Shown: piece by piece, positions 1-9,834 of the stretch | Layout of the letters: each line of letters begins with the position of its first letter | How positions within the stretch are numbered: position 1 is the first letter of the stretch | Source of the DNA: Rhodovulum robiginosum | GTDB lineage: Bacteria; Pseudomonadota; Alphaproteobacteria; Rhodobacterales; Rhodobacteraceae | Reading direction: 5' to 3' | DNA length: 64,000 nt | NCBI RefSeq assembly: GCF_003944755.1 | Contig: NZ_RWGU01000045.1 | Span: 118,447-182,446, forward strand | The notes under the pieces: generated by a model | The model's database searches: none | What the model was told of the DNA's origin: nothing | What the model saw: the letters and a program-made list of their open reading frames with translations, nothing else | Position numbers and translations under genes: made by a program

Positions 1-1250
1 CCTTGCTGTTGCAGCAAGACCTTCCAGGCCGAGGTCCGCACAAGGAGCGAGGTCCAGAATGGCAGCAGCACCAGGATCAGCAGAAGGTTCGACGTCCTCA
101 GCGGCAAGTTCGACAGGAGATAGGCGATCGGATAGCCGAGCAGCACGCAACTGCCCATGATAACCAGGCTCATGAAGAGCGTGCGCTTGAAGAGCAGCAT
201 GTAGATCCGCTGGTCTTCGGGCTGGGCGGATACGCCGTCCGGCGTCTTTTGCAAATCGACCGAGGCCAGGAAATAGCCGGCGGTGTAGTCCGGCGCGAAG
301 GCCTGGATCGTGGCCCAGACATCGGGATCGGCCCAGTCTTCCTCGGCGTCGACAAACATCTCCGACAGCGGCACAGTATCAAACCCTGCCACGGCCGCGC
401 GGGCCGGTTCGAGCAGCGCCTGCGCATCCGCGCCGAGCGTTGCCACGGAATCGGGCGTCGCCTGGGCGAGGTCGCGGTAAAGCGCCAGATAGACCGGCGC
501 CCAGGGCTCTTCCGCGGCCGGGTTGTCGTCGTTCTCGACCTGGGCGATGCGGGCGAATTCGCCATAGGCATCGGCGGTTTCAGGCAGAACATCCGCCACG
601 CCGTCCTTCACCTCGAATAGCGGCTGCGGGGTCTCGAAATCGCGGTCGGCCTCTTCGGCCGCGGCCCGGTCGGCCAGCCACTCTTCGTATTGCGCGCTCC
701 AGCCGGGCTCGGCCATCAGCGACATCCAGGTTGCGGGCTCTTCCCAGGCCGGCGTCAGCGCCACGAACTGGTCGAGATAAACCTCGCCGAAATCGTCGAC
801 CCTTCGGCCGGTCTTGCGGAACAGCGACGAGATGCCTGTCATCTCGTAGTTCAGGCGGGTGCCGAGGCGGGTATGCTGCTTGCGCTCGGCGGCGGCCACC
901 AAGTCGTACGTAAAGGCCGCCAGCACGTCGTCGCCCGGCATCTCGCCGCTGGTATGATCCCATTGCTCAAGCGCGACCGTGGTGCGCGGCAGGGTTTCCG
1001 AGACGATCTCGTTCTCGACCGAGCGGAACAGCATGTCCGCGATCGGCGCGATGAAGGTCACGAGGATAAAGATCAGCAGCGGCGCGATCAGCGCCAGCGC
1101 GCGCAGCTTTTCTGCGCGCAATGCGCGGCGCAGGCTTTGCTTGAGCGGGCGGCCGTCTGCGGCCAGAACCGGCCCGGTCTCTTCGCCCTCGGCGCTGCCG
1201 CTCCGGGCAGATCGGCCGGCGGGGCCGGCTTCGGTCGCAAGATCGGTCAT
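1..1250 (-). CDS. ABC transporter permease, PotB type (3' end outside window)
   Basis: This is an inner-membrane permease of a polyamine-type importer. The frame is open from the ATG at 1250 to the left edge, about 416 codons, and the C-terminus is missing. A hydrophilic N-terminus of about 48 residues leads into one membrane segment (about 50-72). A loop of roughly 275 residues follows, then a run of membrane segments containing GYPIAYLLSN and LLPFWTSLLVRTSAW, which is typical of the PotB/PotH family. The EAA loop would lie beyond the edge. The loop is far longer than in E. coli PotB. The start overlaps the stop of the DUF1330 gene by four bases (ATGA), so translation is probably coupled. 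The neighbouring ATPase and binding protein support the call; the substrate is inferred. Confidence 0.85.
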   Translation of the reverse strand, partial: MTDLATEAGPAGRSARSGSAEGEETGPVLAADGRPLKQSLRRALRAEKLRALALIAPLLIFILVTFIAPIADMLFRSVENEIVSETLPRTTVALEQWDHTSGEMPGDDVLAAFTYDLVAAAERKQHTRLGTRLNYEMTGISSLFRKTGRRVDDFGEVYLDQFVALTPAWEEPATWMSLMAEPGWSAQYEEWLADRAAAEEADRDFETPQPLFEVKDGVADVLPETADAYGEFARIAQVENDDNPAAEEPWAPVYLALYRDLAQATPDSVATLGADAQALLEPARAAVAGFDTVPLSEMFVDAEEDWADPDVWATIQAFAPDYTAGYFLASVDLQKTPDGVSAQPEDQRIYMLLFKRTLFMSLVIMGSCVLLGYPIAYLLSNLPLRTSNLLLILVLLPFWTSLLVRTSAWKVLLQQQ

Positions 1251-1537
1251 TGCACCCCCTCGACCAGCAAGATGTCACGTTCGGCGGTGGCACGGCGCAT
1301 CGCGGCCACCTCCTGATATTCCGGAGAGTAGAGGGCGCGCCTGGCGCCGTCGAAATCGGGGAACTCGTTCACGACATGCCGCTCCTTGATCGGGCCATCG
1401 GGCGCCTCCGAGGCGCCGCCGCGGGCGATGAACCGCCCGCCATGGCTTTCCGGGATCGGCGCATCGCGCCGGGTGTATTCCTGGTACGCCACCGGGTCGG
1501 TCACGGTGATATGGCCGACGTCATAGCCCTTGGGCAT
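1247..1537 (-). CDS. DUF1330 family protein
   Basis: A small soluble protein of 96 residues with the DUF1330 pattern: an N-terminal MPKGYDVGHITVTDPVAYQEY stretch in short form (VTDPVAYQEY visible), a central GGRFIARGG turn, and a C-terminal half with FPDFDGARRALYSPEYQ. The fold is a dimeric ferredoxin-like alpha/beta barrel. No catalytic role is established for the family. It sits between the substrate-binding protein and the permease of the ABC operon and overlaps the permease start by four bases. It is therefore co-transcribed with the transporter and may act on its substrate; that role is inferred. Confidence 0.8.
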   Translation of the reverse strand: MPKGYDVGHITVTDPVAYQEYTRRDAPIPESHGGRFIARGGASEAPDGPIKERHVVNEFPDFDGARRALYSPEYQEVAAMRRATAERDILLVEGVQ

Positions 1538-1559
1538 GGGTGTGCCCCCCTATCCATGG

Positions 1560-1589
1560 GCCCGGGGCATGGGCATGCACGCCCCGGGC
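1560..1589 (-). terminator. Stem-loop between binding-protein gene and DUF1330
   Basis: A perfect 9-bp inverted repeat, GCCCGGGGC at 1560-1568 and GCCCCGGGC at 1581-1589, with a 12-base loop. It lies just downstream of the binding-protein stop in the direction of transcription. No T run follows. In ABC operons such a hairpin often protects the highly expressed binding-protein mRNA or causes partial termination. That role is inferred here. Confidence 0.5.
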
Positions 1590-1644
1590 ATGTGTCCGTG
1601 TCGCCATGCCGCGCGCCCCGGAAAGGGCGCCCGGCACAGGGGCC

Positions 1645-2751
<1,107 letters not shown>

Positions 2752-2830
2752 GCAGTTCTCTCCTTAGTTTCGTAGGCCCTTTAGCGGTACATGCCCCTCT
2801 GCCCGGGCAGGATTGAGGGGCTGCGCGCGC

Positions 2831-3928
2831 TCAGGCTTCAAGCGCGCGGCAATCCTCCGGCTGCCATCCGATCTCGATCTTCTCGCCTGGTTGCAGCCGG
2901 CGTTGATCGGGGGCATTGCGCGTCTTGATGACAAAATCGTCGTTGCCCGCAACGCGCAGCCGGGTGCGGTAGATGTCGCCCATGTAGATGAACTCCAGCA
3001 CCTCGGCATGGATGGTATGGGCGTTTTCGCCCAACCGGTCCTTGTTGATCTCCACCCGCTCGGGGCGGATGGAAATGAGCGTGCGCTCGCCAGGCTGCGA
3101 AACGTTGACCGGCTTGGCGTCGATCAGCTCGCCATCGTCGAGTTCGACCAGCGCCACGCCGTCGTTGATTTCCTTGACGGTGCCCATCAGCGTGTTGTTT
3201 TCGCCGATAAACTGGGCGACGAAGCTGTTCTGCGGCTGCTCGTACAGCTCGTCGGGCGGCGCAAGTTGCTGGATGCGCCCGTCGTCGAACACCGCGACCC
3301 GGTCCGACATGGTCAGCGCCTCGGTCTGGTCATGGGTGACGTAAACCGTGGTGATCCCAAGTTCGTGGGCCAGTCGCGTGATCTCGAATTGCATATGCTC
3401 GCGCAGCTGCTTGTCGAGCGCGCCCAGCGGTTCGTCCATCAGCACCAGCTCCGGCTCGAACACCAGGGCGCGCGCCAGCGCGATCCGCTGTTGCTGCCCG
3501 CCCGAAAGCTGCGCCGGGCGTCGACCGCCGAATTCGCCCATCTGCACCATGTCGAGGGCGCGTTGCACCTTGGCGTCGCGGTCTGACTTGCCGATATTGC
3601 GTACCTCCAGCGGGAAAGCGAGGTTCTCGGCCACGGTCATGTGCGGAAACAGCGCGTAGTTCTGGAAGACCATCCCGATCCCGCGCTTGTGGGGCGGAAT
3701 GTTGTTGATGGGCTGCCCCGCGAGCAGGATGTCGCCATGCGTGGCCGTCTCGAAGCCCGCGAGCATCATCAGGCAGGTCGTCTTGCCCGACCCGGAGGGT
3801 CCGAGCATCGTCAGGAATTCGCCCCTGCCGATACCGAGGTTCAGATCTTTCACAACGAGCGTTTCGCCGTCGTAGCTTTTCTGGACGCGATCAAAGACCA
3901 CGAAATCCGTGTCAGATGCGGTCGTCAA
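2831..3928 (-). CDS. ABC transporter ATP-binding protein, PotA type
   Basis: The ATPase of the polyamine-type importer, 365 residues from the chosen TTG start. It has Walker A GPSGSGKTT, a Q-loop in VFQNYALFPHMT, the LSGGQQQR signature, Walker B LVLMDEPLGALD and the switch histidine in VYVTHDQTEA. The C-terminal third is a TOBE/OB regulatory domain (SIRPERVEI). The TTG at 3928 was chosen because GGGAGAG lies just upstream and the homologous region begins right after it. The frame is open further back to an ATG at 4027, but that extension is Arg/Lys-rich and unlike the family. It is first in the operon. Confidence 0.9.
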   Translation of the reverse strand: MTTASDTDFVVFDRVQKSYDGETLVVKDLNLGIGRGEFLTMLGPSGSGKTTCLMMLAGFETATHGDILLAGQPINNIPPHKRGIGMVFQNYALFPHMTVAENLAFPLEVRNIGKSDRDAKVQRALDMVQMGEFGGRRPAQLSGGQQQRIALARALVFEPELVLMDEPLGALDKQLREHMQFEITRLAHELGITTVYVTHDQTEALTMSDRVAVFDDGRIQQLAPPDELYEQPQNSFVAQFIGENNTLMGTVKEINDGVALVELDDGELIDAKPVNVSQPGERTLISIRPERVEINKDRLGENAHTIHAEVLEFIYMGDIYRTRLRVAGNDDFVIKTRNAPDQRRLQPGEKIEIGWQPEDCRALEA

Positions 3929-4316
3929 GCGACTCTCCCGTGTTGATCCGCGCACATCTGGGCACGCAGTTTTTTTACGCCTAGGCGCTTTTGTTACGAA
4001 CGGTAACATCCTGTGCAGCAAGATCAATGCAGAACTTGATTACAGGCATTGGCCAGAAAACTCTTTCAAAACCAATGTTGTACCCTTCGCTCGGCCCAAA
4101 AAGCGGAAAGCTGACGTTACGACAAGAAAACAGCTTTTCCCGCCGACGGCAATCCGCCGTCCCGCCTCGTCCGTCTCGCAAAGCAGCCCCCAGAGCGCCA
4201 CCCCAGCAGTCCCGCATGATGGCACATCAAAGCGTCGGCGCACAGGATTTATGCAACAAAATAGAGCATTGCCGCCGTTTTCGGCGGTCAATGATTCCGG
4301 GCTGTTCCAGGATGAT
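3929..4316. other. Gene-free region upstream of the ABC operon
   Basis: A stretch of 388 bases without a convincing gene, noticeably richer in A+T than its neighbours. It must contain the promoter of the minus-strand ABC operon. Visible structures are a perfect palindrome CGCCTAGGCG at 3978-3987 next to a run of seven T (plus strand), an inverted repeat GTTAC-N5-GTAAC at 3993-4007, and the tRNA terminator hairpin at 4272-4287. The two palindromes are possible operators. I could not place -35 and -10 boxes with confidence. Confidence 0.5.
4272..4287 (-). terminator. Hairpin downstream of tRNA-Leu
   Basis: CCGCCG, a TTTT loop and CGGCGG form a 6-bp stem about 30 bases past the tRNA 3' end on the minus strand. 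The following bases are only mildly T-rich (a TATTTT stretch lies about 10 bases on). It probably ends the tRNA transcript. Confidence 0.5.
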
Positions 4317-4403
4317 TGGTGCGGTCGAGAAGACTCGAACTTCCACGGGTGTTACCCCACAGCGACCTCAACGCTGCGCGTCTACCAATTCCGCCACGAC
4401 CGC
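4317..4403 (-). tRNA. tRNA-Leu (anticodon GAG)
   Basis: An 87-base class II tRNA on the minus strand, with CCA encoded (4317-4319). The acceptor stem GCGGTCG pairs with CGACCGC. The D arm contains GGCGGAATTGGTAGACGC. The anticodon stem CAGCG/CGCTG holds the loop TTGAGGT, giving anticodon GAG, which reads CUC and CUU. A long variable arm (TGTGGGGTAACACCCGTG) and the T arm GGAAGTTCGAGTCTTC follow. The arms identify it as leucine. Confidence 0.97.
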
Positions 4404-4482
4404 ACGTGTCTGGTAGTGCGGCGCTACATAGCCGCTTGGCCGAGCCTTGTGAAGGGGGTTTTGCGACCTTTTCAGGCGGCGT

Positions 4483-4508
4483 GCCGGGGGCGTCTGCGCG
4501 CCCCCGGC
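4483..4508 (-). terminator. Strong hairpin after the peptidoglycan-binding gene
   Basis: A perfect 10-bp stem, GCCGGGGGCG at 4483-4492 and CGCCCCCGGC at 4499-4508, with a 6-base loop. It lies 18 bases past the stop of the minus-strand gene at 4526. No T run follows, so it is a terminator or 3'-end stabiliser of the type common in GC-rich genomes. Confidence 0.6.
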
Positions 4509-4525
4509 TGCGGGCCCTGAGACCC

Positions 4526-5866
4526 TCAGTTCTCGACCGAGAACGTGGGCAGCGCGGCGGGCTGCGGATCGTTCGCCTTGGGCGCCATCCTCGCACCATC
4601 CGACCTGCCCGACAGCGAGAAGGCCGCTTTTTGCAGCAACTCGTCCCGCTCGGGCTGTCCGGGTGCGAAGACAGGCTTCGCACCGTTCGCGATCGCGTCA
4701 AAGCTGGCCTGATACCAAGGCAGCGACAGATCGCTGCGCTTGGTCGCACCGAAACCCTGGCTGATGTGATGGCCCAGAAGCTCGGCATAAACCTGTTCGC
4801 CCAGAACGGTCAGCACCAGTGCCGAACCAATGGCGACCTTCATGTCATCGGTGCGGTAGCCGACCGACAGGCAGATCTTGGCGGTGCTGGCCAGTTGCGC
4901 CGGCGACATGCCCGAGCTCAGCACGAAGGCGCCGACATCCTGCAGCACCGCATCCTTGGGCTTGAGCGAGAGCGCGGCCACCGGCTCTTTCAGCGCGGGA
5001 CCGAAGGTGCGGCATTGCTCGGCGATCTGTTCGGGCGAGAACCCCTGCACCTTGGCGATCATCTCTTCACCGGCGGCGATGGCATAGGTCCGAGCCAGGC
5101 AGAACTGTTCGTTCAGCGCAAAGGCGGGGTCGGACATCGAGGCCAGCGTGGTAAAGCCGCCGTTGGTGTTGGTCAGCAGGCTGACCTTGTTGCAATGCGA
5201 GGCCAGCGAAACCTCTTCGCCCTGCCCCATGAAGTTGGGAAGCGCGGGCGCGGCGGGCTTGGCCGCCTCGACCACAGGCGTTTCCGGCTCGGCCTTGGCG
5301 GCGGGGGCCTCCGAGGGCGCTACCTGCGGTGCAACCACCACAGTGGTGCCCGGCATGGCGGTTTGGGGCACGGGGGTCATCGCGCTACCCGCGGCCAACT
5401 GCTGCTGGTAGGTCTTGAGAAGACCGCGCGGTCCCTGCGGGTGGGCAGCGATCATTTGCGACGTGGCCTGGCCACCGGCGATGGCACGGTGATACGAGGT
5501 GATCAGGAAATCGCGCTCATACTGGGTCAACTGGCCGGTCGCCGGGTAGCCCATATGCGCCTGGTACTGCGAAATCGCGTTGCGGCTGTTGCGGCCCATC
5601 ACGCCATCGACCACCCCGGCGGGAAAGCCGAAATAGTTCAGGGACGTCTGGGTTTCGCGGTTTTGCGCGCGCACCGCCGAAGAGACCGCCGGCTTGCGGT
5701 AAACCTTTCTGGTGGTGGTGCGCTGGTTGTTGCGCGCCGCCTCGTTGAGGATGGCACCGAAGAACAGGCCGGCGGCCACGTCGCCGGCATCCGCGGCGAC
5801 CCGCGTTGCCGGCGTCAGCACAAGGGTTGCGGCCAGAGCTGCCACGGTGAAATGTTTCGGGTGCAT
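4526..5866 (-). CDS. Secreted peptidoglycan-binding domain protein
   Basis: An exported protein of 446 residues. [27 protein letters not shown] is a clear signal peptide. A PG_binding_1-like segment (about 75-120: [28 protein letters not shown]) follows, then a Pro/Ala-rich linker (about 165-215). The helical C-terminal domain of about 220 residues has conserved cysteines ([22 protein letters not shown]) and no known catalytic motif. The ATG at 5866 was chosen because AAGGAG stands before it and the signal peptide begins there, although the frame stays open upstream. It probably binds murein in the periplasm. Its function is unknown; similar proteins occur in Rhodobacterales as far as I recall. 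Confidence 0.8.
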   Translation of the reverse strand: MHPKHFTVAALAATLVLTPATRVAADAGDVAAGLFFGAILNEAARNNQRTTTRKVYRKPAVSSAVRAQNRETQTSLNYFGFPAGVVDGVMGRNSRNAISQYQAHMGYPATGQLTQYERDFLITSYHRAIAGGQATSQMIAAHPQGPRGLLKTYQQQLAAGSAMTPVPQTAMPGTTVVVAPQVAPSEAPAAKAEPETPVVEAAKPAAPALPNFMGQGEEVSLASHCNKVSLLTNTNGGFTTLASMSDPAFALNEQFCLARTYAIAAGEEMIAKVQGFSPEQIAEQCRTFGPALKEPVAALSLKPKDAVLQDVGAFVLSSGMSPAQLASTAKICLSVGYRTDDMKVAIGSALVLTVLGEQVYAELLGHHISQGFGATKRSDLSLPWYQASFDAIANGAKPVFAPGQPERDELLQKAAFSLSGRSDGARMAPKANDPQPAALPTFSVEN

Positions 5867-5972
5867 CAGATCACTCCTTGAAATCAGGGGCTGCGCCGGG
5901 GCGGCGACGCGTTTATCAGGAAATGGTCGCGGCGAGCGGCCCATCCTGTCAAGTCTGGAAAATCGGCAAAAC

Positions 5973-6620
5973 ATGTTGGAATGGCTTATTTCAGAGGCAC
6001 CGGTGCCCTACCCCGAGGCCGAAGCATGGATGGAGGCCCGAGTCGAGGCCATCGCCGCGGGCCGCGCGGAAGAGGCGGTTTGGCTGCTGGAACATCCACC
6101 GCTTTATACTGCCGGCACCTCTGCCAAGGCGGCGGACCTGATCGACCCTGACCGGTTCCCGGTATTCCAGACCCGGCGCGGCGGGCAATACACCTATCAC
6201 GGACCCGGCCAGCGCGTGGCCTACGTGATGCTCGATGTCGGCGTCCGGGGCCGCGACGTGCGCCGCTTCGTCTGGCAGCTCGAAGAATGGGTGATCGCCA
6301 CCCTGGCCGAATTCAACGTCAGGGGCGAGCGCCGGGAGGGCCGGGTCGGTGTCTGGGTGGTGCGGCCCGACCGCCCCCCAACCCCCGACGGAAGCCCGCG
6401 CGAGGACAAGATCGCCGCCATCGGCGTGCGGTTGCGCAAGTGGATCAGCTTTCACGGCATCTCGATCAACGTCGATCCGGATCTGTCCCATTTCGACGGC
6501 ATCGTCCCCTGCGGCATCGCCGAACACGGGGTGACCAGCCTTGTCGACCTGGGCCTTCCGGTGACGATGGCCGATGTCGACCTGGCGCTCCGGCGCAGCT
6601 TTGACCGGGTGTTCGGCTGA
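5973..6620 (+). CDS. lipB: Octanoyltransferase LipB
   Basis: It transfers octanoate from octanoyl-ACP to lipoyl domains of 2-oxo-acid dehydrogenases and GcvH, the first step of lipoate synthesis. It has 215 residues, the normal length. Family motifs are [10 protein letters not shown], the [12 protein letters not shown] substrate loop, and [12 protein letters not shown] with the catalytic lysine. GIVPCGI, which carries the catalytic cysteine, sits at about residue 175. The ATG at 5973 begins the conserved [16 protein letters not shown] start. An in-frame extension upstream crosses the oppositely oriented promoter region and was rejected. It is divergent from the preceding gene. Confidence 0.96.
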   Translation: MLEWLISEAPVPYPEAEAWMEARVEAIAAGRAEEAVWLLEHPPLYTAGTSAKAADLIDPDRFPVFQTRRGGQYTYHGPGQRVAYVMLDVGVRGRDVRRFVWQLEEWVIATLAEFNVRGERREGRVGVWVVRPDRPPTPDGSPREDKIAAIGVRLRKWISFHGISINVDPDLSHFDGIVPCGIAEHGVTSLVDLGLPVTMADVDLALRRSFDRVFG

Positions 6621-6724
6621 GCGGCCCCGCCGCATACGAAAGCATGCAGAAACCCCTTTGATTTCGCCGCGCGCCTCTGTAACCATAGCTATGCGACAAA
6701 TCGCTGCGGTCCGAGGGAGGGCCC

Positions 6725-6779
6725 GTCGGCGGGAAGGGAGCCGGCCGTGCCCAGCAAGGCACGGCACGGTCCCGCCGGC
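6725..6779 (+). promoter_or_regulatory. Structured leader upstream of ctaD
   Basis: A nested hairpin. The outer arms GTCGGCGGGA (6725-6734) and TCCCGCCGGC (6770-6779) pair over 10 bp with one G-U. The inner arms GCCGTGCC (6744-6751) and GGCACGGC (6758-6765) pair over 8 bp around a CAGCAA loop. It sits about 85 bases before the ctaD start in a 244-base gap. A weak -35-like TTGATT (6658) lies upstream. It may be an mRNA leader structure or a terminator for lipB; there is no T run. Confidence 0.45.
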
Positions 6780-6864
6780 ACGATGTTGAGGCGTCGCGCA
6801 GAGGGAAGTCCGCGTGCCCATACCAACCGAGGCGCCGCGGAAAACAGGGAATCGGGAGCGACAC

Positions 6865-8538
6865 ATGGCCGACGCCGCCGTTCATGGCCACGGGGGGCAG
6901 GATACCCGCGGGTTCTTTACCCGCTGGTTCATGTCCACCAACCACAAAGACATCGGGATACTCTACCTTTTCACCGCAGCCATCGTCGGCTTCGTCTCGG
7001 TGGCCTTCACCGTCTACATGCGCATGGAGCTGATGGATCCGGGCGTCCAGTACATGTGCATGGAAGGCGCGCGGATCACCGCCGCGGCCGAAGGCGAGTG
7101 CAGCCCCAACGGCCATATCTGGAACGTGCTGATCACGGCCCACGGCATCCTGATGATGTTCTTCGTGGTGATCCCCGCGCTCTTCGGGGGCTTCGGCAAC
7201 TACTTCATGCCGCTGCAGATCGGCGCGCCGGACATGGCGTTCCCGCGGATGAACAACCTCAGCTACTGGCTTTACGTGGCGGGCACCTGTCTGGCCGTGG
7301 CCTCGGTGCTCAGCCCCGGCGGCAACGGCCAGTTGGGCTCGGGCGTGGGCTGGGTGCTCTACCCGCCGCTTTCCACCAACGAGGGTGGCTATTCGATGGA
7401 CCTGGCGATTTTCGCGGTCCACGTCTCGGGCGCCAGTTCGATCCTCGGCGCGATCAACATGATCACCACCTTCCTGAACATGCGCGCGCCGGGCATGACC
7501 ATGCACAAGGCGCCGCTGTTTTCGTGGTCGATCTTCGTCACGGCCTGGATGATCCTGCTGTCGCTGCCGGTACTGGCCGGCGCCATCACCATGCTGCTGA
7601 CCGACCGCAATTTCGGCACCACCTTCTTCCAGCCCGAGGGCGGCGGCGACCCCGTGCTTTACCAGCACATCCTGTGGTTCTTCGGCCACCCCGAGGTCTA
7701 CATCATCATCGTGCCGGGCTTTGGGATCATCAGCCACGTCATCGCCACCTTCAGCCGCAAGCCGATCTTCGGCTACCTGCCGATGGTCTACGCGATGGTG
7801 GCGATCGGCGCGCTGGGCTTCGTCGTCTGGGCGCACCACATGTACACCGTGGGGCTGAGCCTGACCCAGCAGAGCTACTTCATGCTGGCGACGATGGTGA
7901 TCGCGGTGCCAACGGGCATCAAGGTCTTCAGTTGGATCGCCACGATGTGGGGCGGCTCAGTCGAGTTCAAGACACCGATGCTCTGGGCGTTCGGCTTTCT
8001 CTTCCTGTTCACCGTGGGCGGCGTCACCGGCGTCGTGCTTTCCCAGGCCGGTGTCGACCGGGCCTATCACGACACCTATTACGTGGTCGCCCACTTCCAC
8101 TACGTGATGAGCCTCGGCGCGGTCTTCGCGATCTTTGCCGGCATCTACTACTGGATCGGCAAGATGAGCGGGCGGCAATACCCCGAATGGGCGGGCAAGC
8201 TGCATTTCTGGGCGATGTTCATCGGCTCGAACCTCACCTTCTTCCCGCAGCACTTCCTGGGACGTCAGGGTATGCCGCGGCGCTACATCGACTACCCCGA
8301 GGCGTTCGCCTACTGGAACAAGATCTCGTCGATCGGCGCCTTCATCGCCTTCGCCTCGTTCCTGTTCTTCATCGGGATCATGGCCTACACCCTGCTCGCC
8401 GGGCGCCGGATCACCGAGAATAACTACTGGAACGACTGGGCCGACACGCTGGAATGGACCCTGCCCAGCCCGCCGCCGGAGCACACCTTCGAGACGCTTC
8501 CCAAGCGCGAGGACTGGGACAAGGGCCACGCCCACTGA
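6865..8538 (+). CDS. ctaD: Cytochrome c oxidase subunit I (aa3 type)
   Basis: Catalytic subunit of the proton-pumping terminal oxidase, inner membrane, 557 residues with about 12 membrane segments. The low-spin heme ligand histidine lies in [21 protein letters not shown] carries the CuB histidine, its cross-linked tyrosine and the D-channel glutamate. HHMYTVG gives the other two CuB histidines. GIKVFSW carries the K-channel lysine, and [11 protein letters not shown] holds the heme a3 and heme a ligands. The ATG at 6865 is preceded by GGGAG. An in-frame ATG at 6814 lacks a good site. As in many Rhodobacteraceae it stands apart from subunits II and III, and a DUF2244 gene follows. Confidence 0.97.
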   Translation: MADAAVHGHGGQDTRGFFTRWFMSTNHKDIGILYLFTAAIVGFVSVAFTVYMRMELMDPGVQYMCMEGARITAAAEGECSPNGHIWNVLITAHGILMMFFVVIPALFGGFGNYFMPLQIGAPDMAFPRMNNLSYWLYVAGTCLAVASVLSPGGNGQLGSGVGWVLYPPLSTNEGGYSMDLAIFAVHVSGASSILGAINMITTFLNMRAPGMTMHKAPLFSWSIFVTAWMILLSLPVLAGAITMLLTDRNFGTTFFQPEGGGDPVLYQHILWFFGHPEVYIIIVPGFGIISHVIATFSRKPIFGYLPMVYAMVAIGALGFVVWAHHMYTVGLSLTQQSYFMLATMVIAVPTGIKVFSWIATMWGGSVEFKTPMLWAFGFLFLFTVGGVTGVVLSQAGVDRAYHDTYYVVAHFHYVMSLGAVFAIFAGIYYWIGKMSGRQYPEWAGKLHFWAMFIGSNLTFFPQHFLGRQGMPRRYIDYPEAFAYWNKISSIGAFIAFASFLFFIGIMAYTLLAGRRITENNYWNDWADTLEWTLPSPPPEHTFETLPKREDWDKGHAH

Positions 8539-8547
8539 CCATTGCAC

Positions 8548-8574
8548 GGCCGGGCCCCGGATACGGGCCCGGCC
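8548..8574 (+). terminator. Hairpin after ctaD
   Basis: A perfect 10-bp stem, GGCCGGGCCC (8548-8557) and GGGCCCGGCC (8565-8574), with a 7-base loop, 10 bases past the ctaD stop. No T run follows. The remaining roughly 200 bases before the next gene show no gene or clear site. Confidence 0.6.
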
Positions 8575-8779
8575 CATGCGACCACCGGGCAGGATGAAGG
8601 CCGCGCTTCGATCTTGGGTACCGTCGGCGTTCGCGCCGTGCAGCGCCGGACCCGCCCACAAAAGGGACGGACGCTTCTTGCCCACCAGGGCGGAGCGCAG
8701 CCCTTCCAGCAAAGCACCGTCACAGCACGCCGCTTGCGCGAGATCGCCAACGCGGCGGGCCAGAGCTACCGCCAACGCC

Positions 8780-9304
8780 ATGCCCCACCGATGGACCCCC
8801 GGCACTGCCGCGCTGCCCCCGAAAGCGCCCTCTTACGACAGCGGCGGCCCGGCGGCGCTGCGTCTGCGCCTCTGGCCGCACCGCTCGCTGCCGCGCAAGG
8901 GATTTGCCGCGGTGATCCTGATGGCCTACGCGCTGATCCTCGTGCCGCTGATCGCGGTCATCGGCACGCCGGTCCTGTGGGGCCTTTTGCCTTTCGGCCT
9001 GATCGTTCTGGGGATGCTCTGGTACTTTCTCGAACGGTCGTACAAGGATGGCGAGCTGATTGAAGAGCTGTCGCTCTGGCCCGACCGGGTCGAGCTGACC
9101 CGCCACAATCCGCGCGGGCCGCGGCAGGACTGGCACGCCAACCCCTACTGGGTGCGCGTGGAGCTGCACCGCGAGGGCGGGCCGGTGACCAATTACGTCA
9201 CCCTGGAGGGCGGCGGCCGCGAAGTGGAGATCGGCGCCTTTCTCAGCCCCGAAGAGCGGCTGGCGCTGCATGACGAGTTGCAGCGCGCGCTGCACCCGGC
9301 CTGA
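8780..9304 (+). CDS. DUF2244 integral membrane protein
   Basis: A protein of 174 residues. After a short N-terminal tail and LRLRLWPHRSLPRKGF come two membrane segments (about 40-60 and 62-80: AVILMAYALILVPLIAVI and LWGLLPFGLIVLGMLWYFL). A soluble C-terminal domain with ELSLWPDRVELTRHNPRG and FLSPEERLALHDEL matches the DUF2244 pattern. Its function is not established. Placement directly behind ctaD suggests a link to the respiratory oxidase or its membrane. The start at 8780 gives the conserved N-terminus. The frame remains open upstream to 8576, but that part is Arg/Ser-rich and has no similarity to the family. Confidence 0.8.
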   Translation: MPHRWTPGTAALPPKAPSYDSGGPAALRLRLWPHRSLPRKGFAAVILMAYALILVPLIAVIGTPVLWGLLPFGLIVLGMLWYFLERSYKDGELIEELSLWPDRVELTRHNPRGPRQDWHANPYWVRVELHREGGPVTNYVTLEGGGREVEIGAFLSPEERLALHDELQRALHPA

Positions 9305-9313
9305 GGCCGGCGA

Positions 9314-9634
9314 TCAGGCCTCGCCGCGCTGGCTGGTGCCTTCGATCATCAGTTGGGGCTCTTCGGCCGCGTCGGCCTGCTGGGCGCGGAGCTTCTCGAG
9401 CTCGTGCTCGTATTCCTCGGCCTTCAGCCGGAAGAAACGCTGCGCCAGATCCTCGTACATCTCACGGGCCAGCAGCAGGCTGAACACGATAGACGTCAGC
9501 ACGAAAACCGAGCGGTAATGATTGACGATGAAAACGGCAATGAAAAGCTGCACGAGGATCAGGCCCACCGCCAGCGCGCGCAGGATGAGGGCCGGCATGT
9601 CCTCGAGTTTCACGTTATTGAAGAATTTCAGCAT
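9314..9634 (-). CDS. Small membrane protein with coiled-coil tail, unknown function
   Basis: A protein of 106 residues that I cannot assign to a named family. An N-terminal amphipathic start (MLKFFNNVKLEDMP) leads into two adjacent hydrophobic stretches (about 15-37 and 43-58). A charged, probably coiled-coil segment follows (AREMYEDLAQRFFRLKAEEYEHELEKL), then an acidic tail. It looks like a membrane-anchored protein with its C-terminus in the cytoplasm. It converges on the DUF2244 gene with nine bases between them. Coding is supported by the hydrophobicity pattern and strand bias. Confidence 0.7.
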   Translation of the reverse strand: MLKFFNNVKLEDMPALILRALAVGLILVQLFIAVFIVNHYRSVFVLTSIVFSLLLAREMYEDLAQRFFRLKAEEYEHELEKLRAQQADAAEEPQLMIEGTSQRGEA

Positions 9635-9834
9635 TGCCCGTCTCTTCTTTGCCCTTGGTTGTTACGTGGCGCGCTGCCGGCTGCGCCCGAACGGCAGGGC
9701 GATGACCCGGTCGGGCGCACCTGCGACCGTTGCTGCCGTGATAGCAAAATCTGCCCCCGCGAAAAAGCGCGCAAGAGACATGCTGTCACAACGTCCCCGG
9801 ACATGACGGGTCAATCGTCGCAGCGCCGCCGGCC

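Noticed and set aside
3929..4027. Longer PotA-type N-terminus from an ATG at 4027
   Set aside because: The added 33 residues are Arg/Lys-rich and unlike the family, while the TTG at 3928 has a good ribosome site.
8539..8779. Possible gene in the gap between ctaD and the DUF2244 gene
   Set aside because: Open frames there are Arg/Ser-rich extensions without ribosome sites; only the terminator hairpin is supported.
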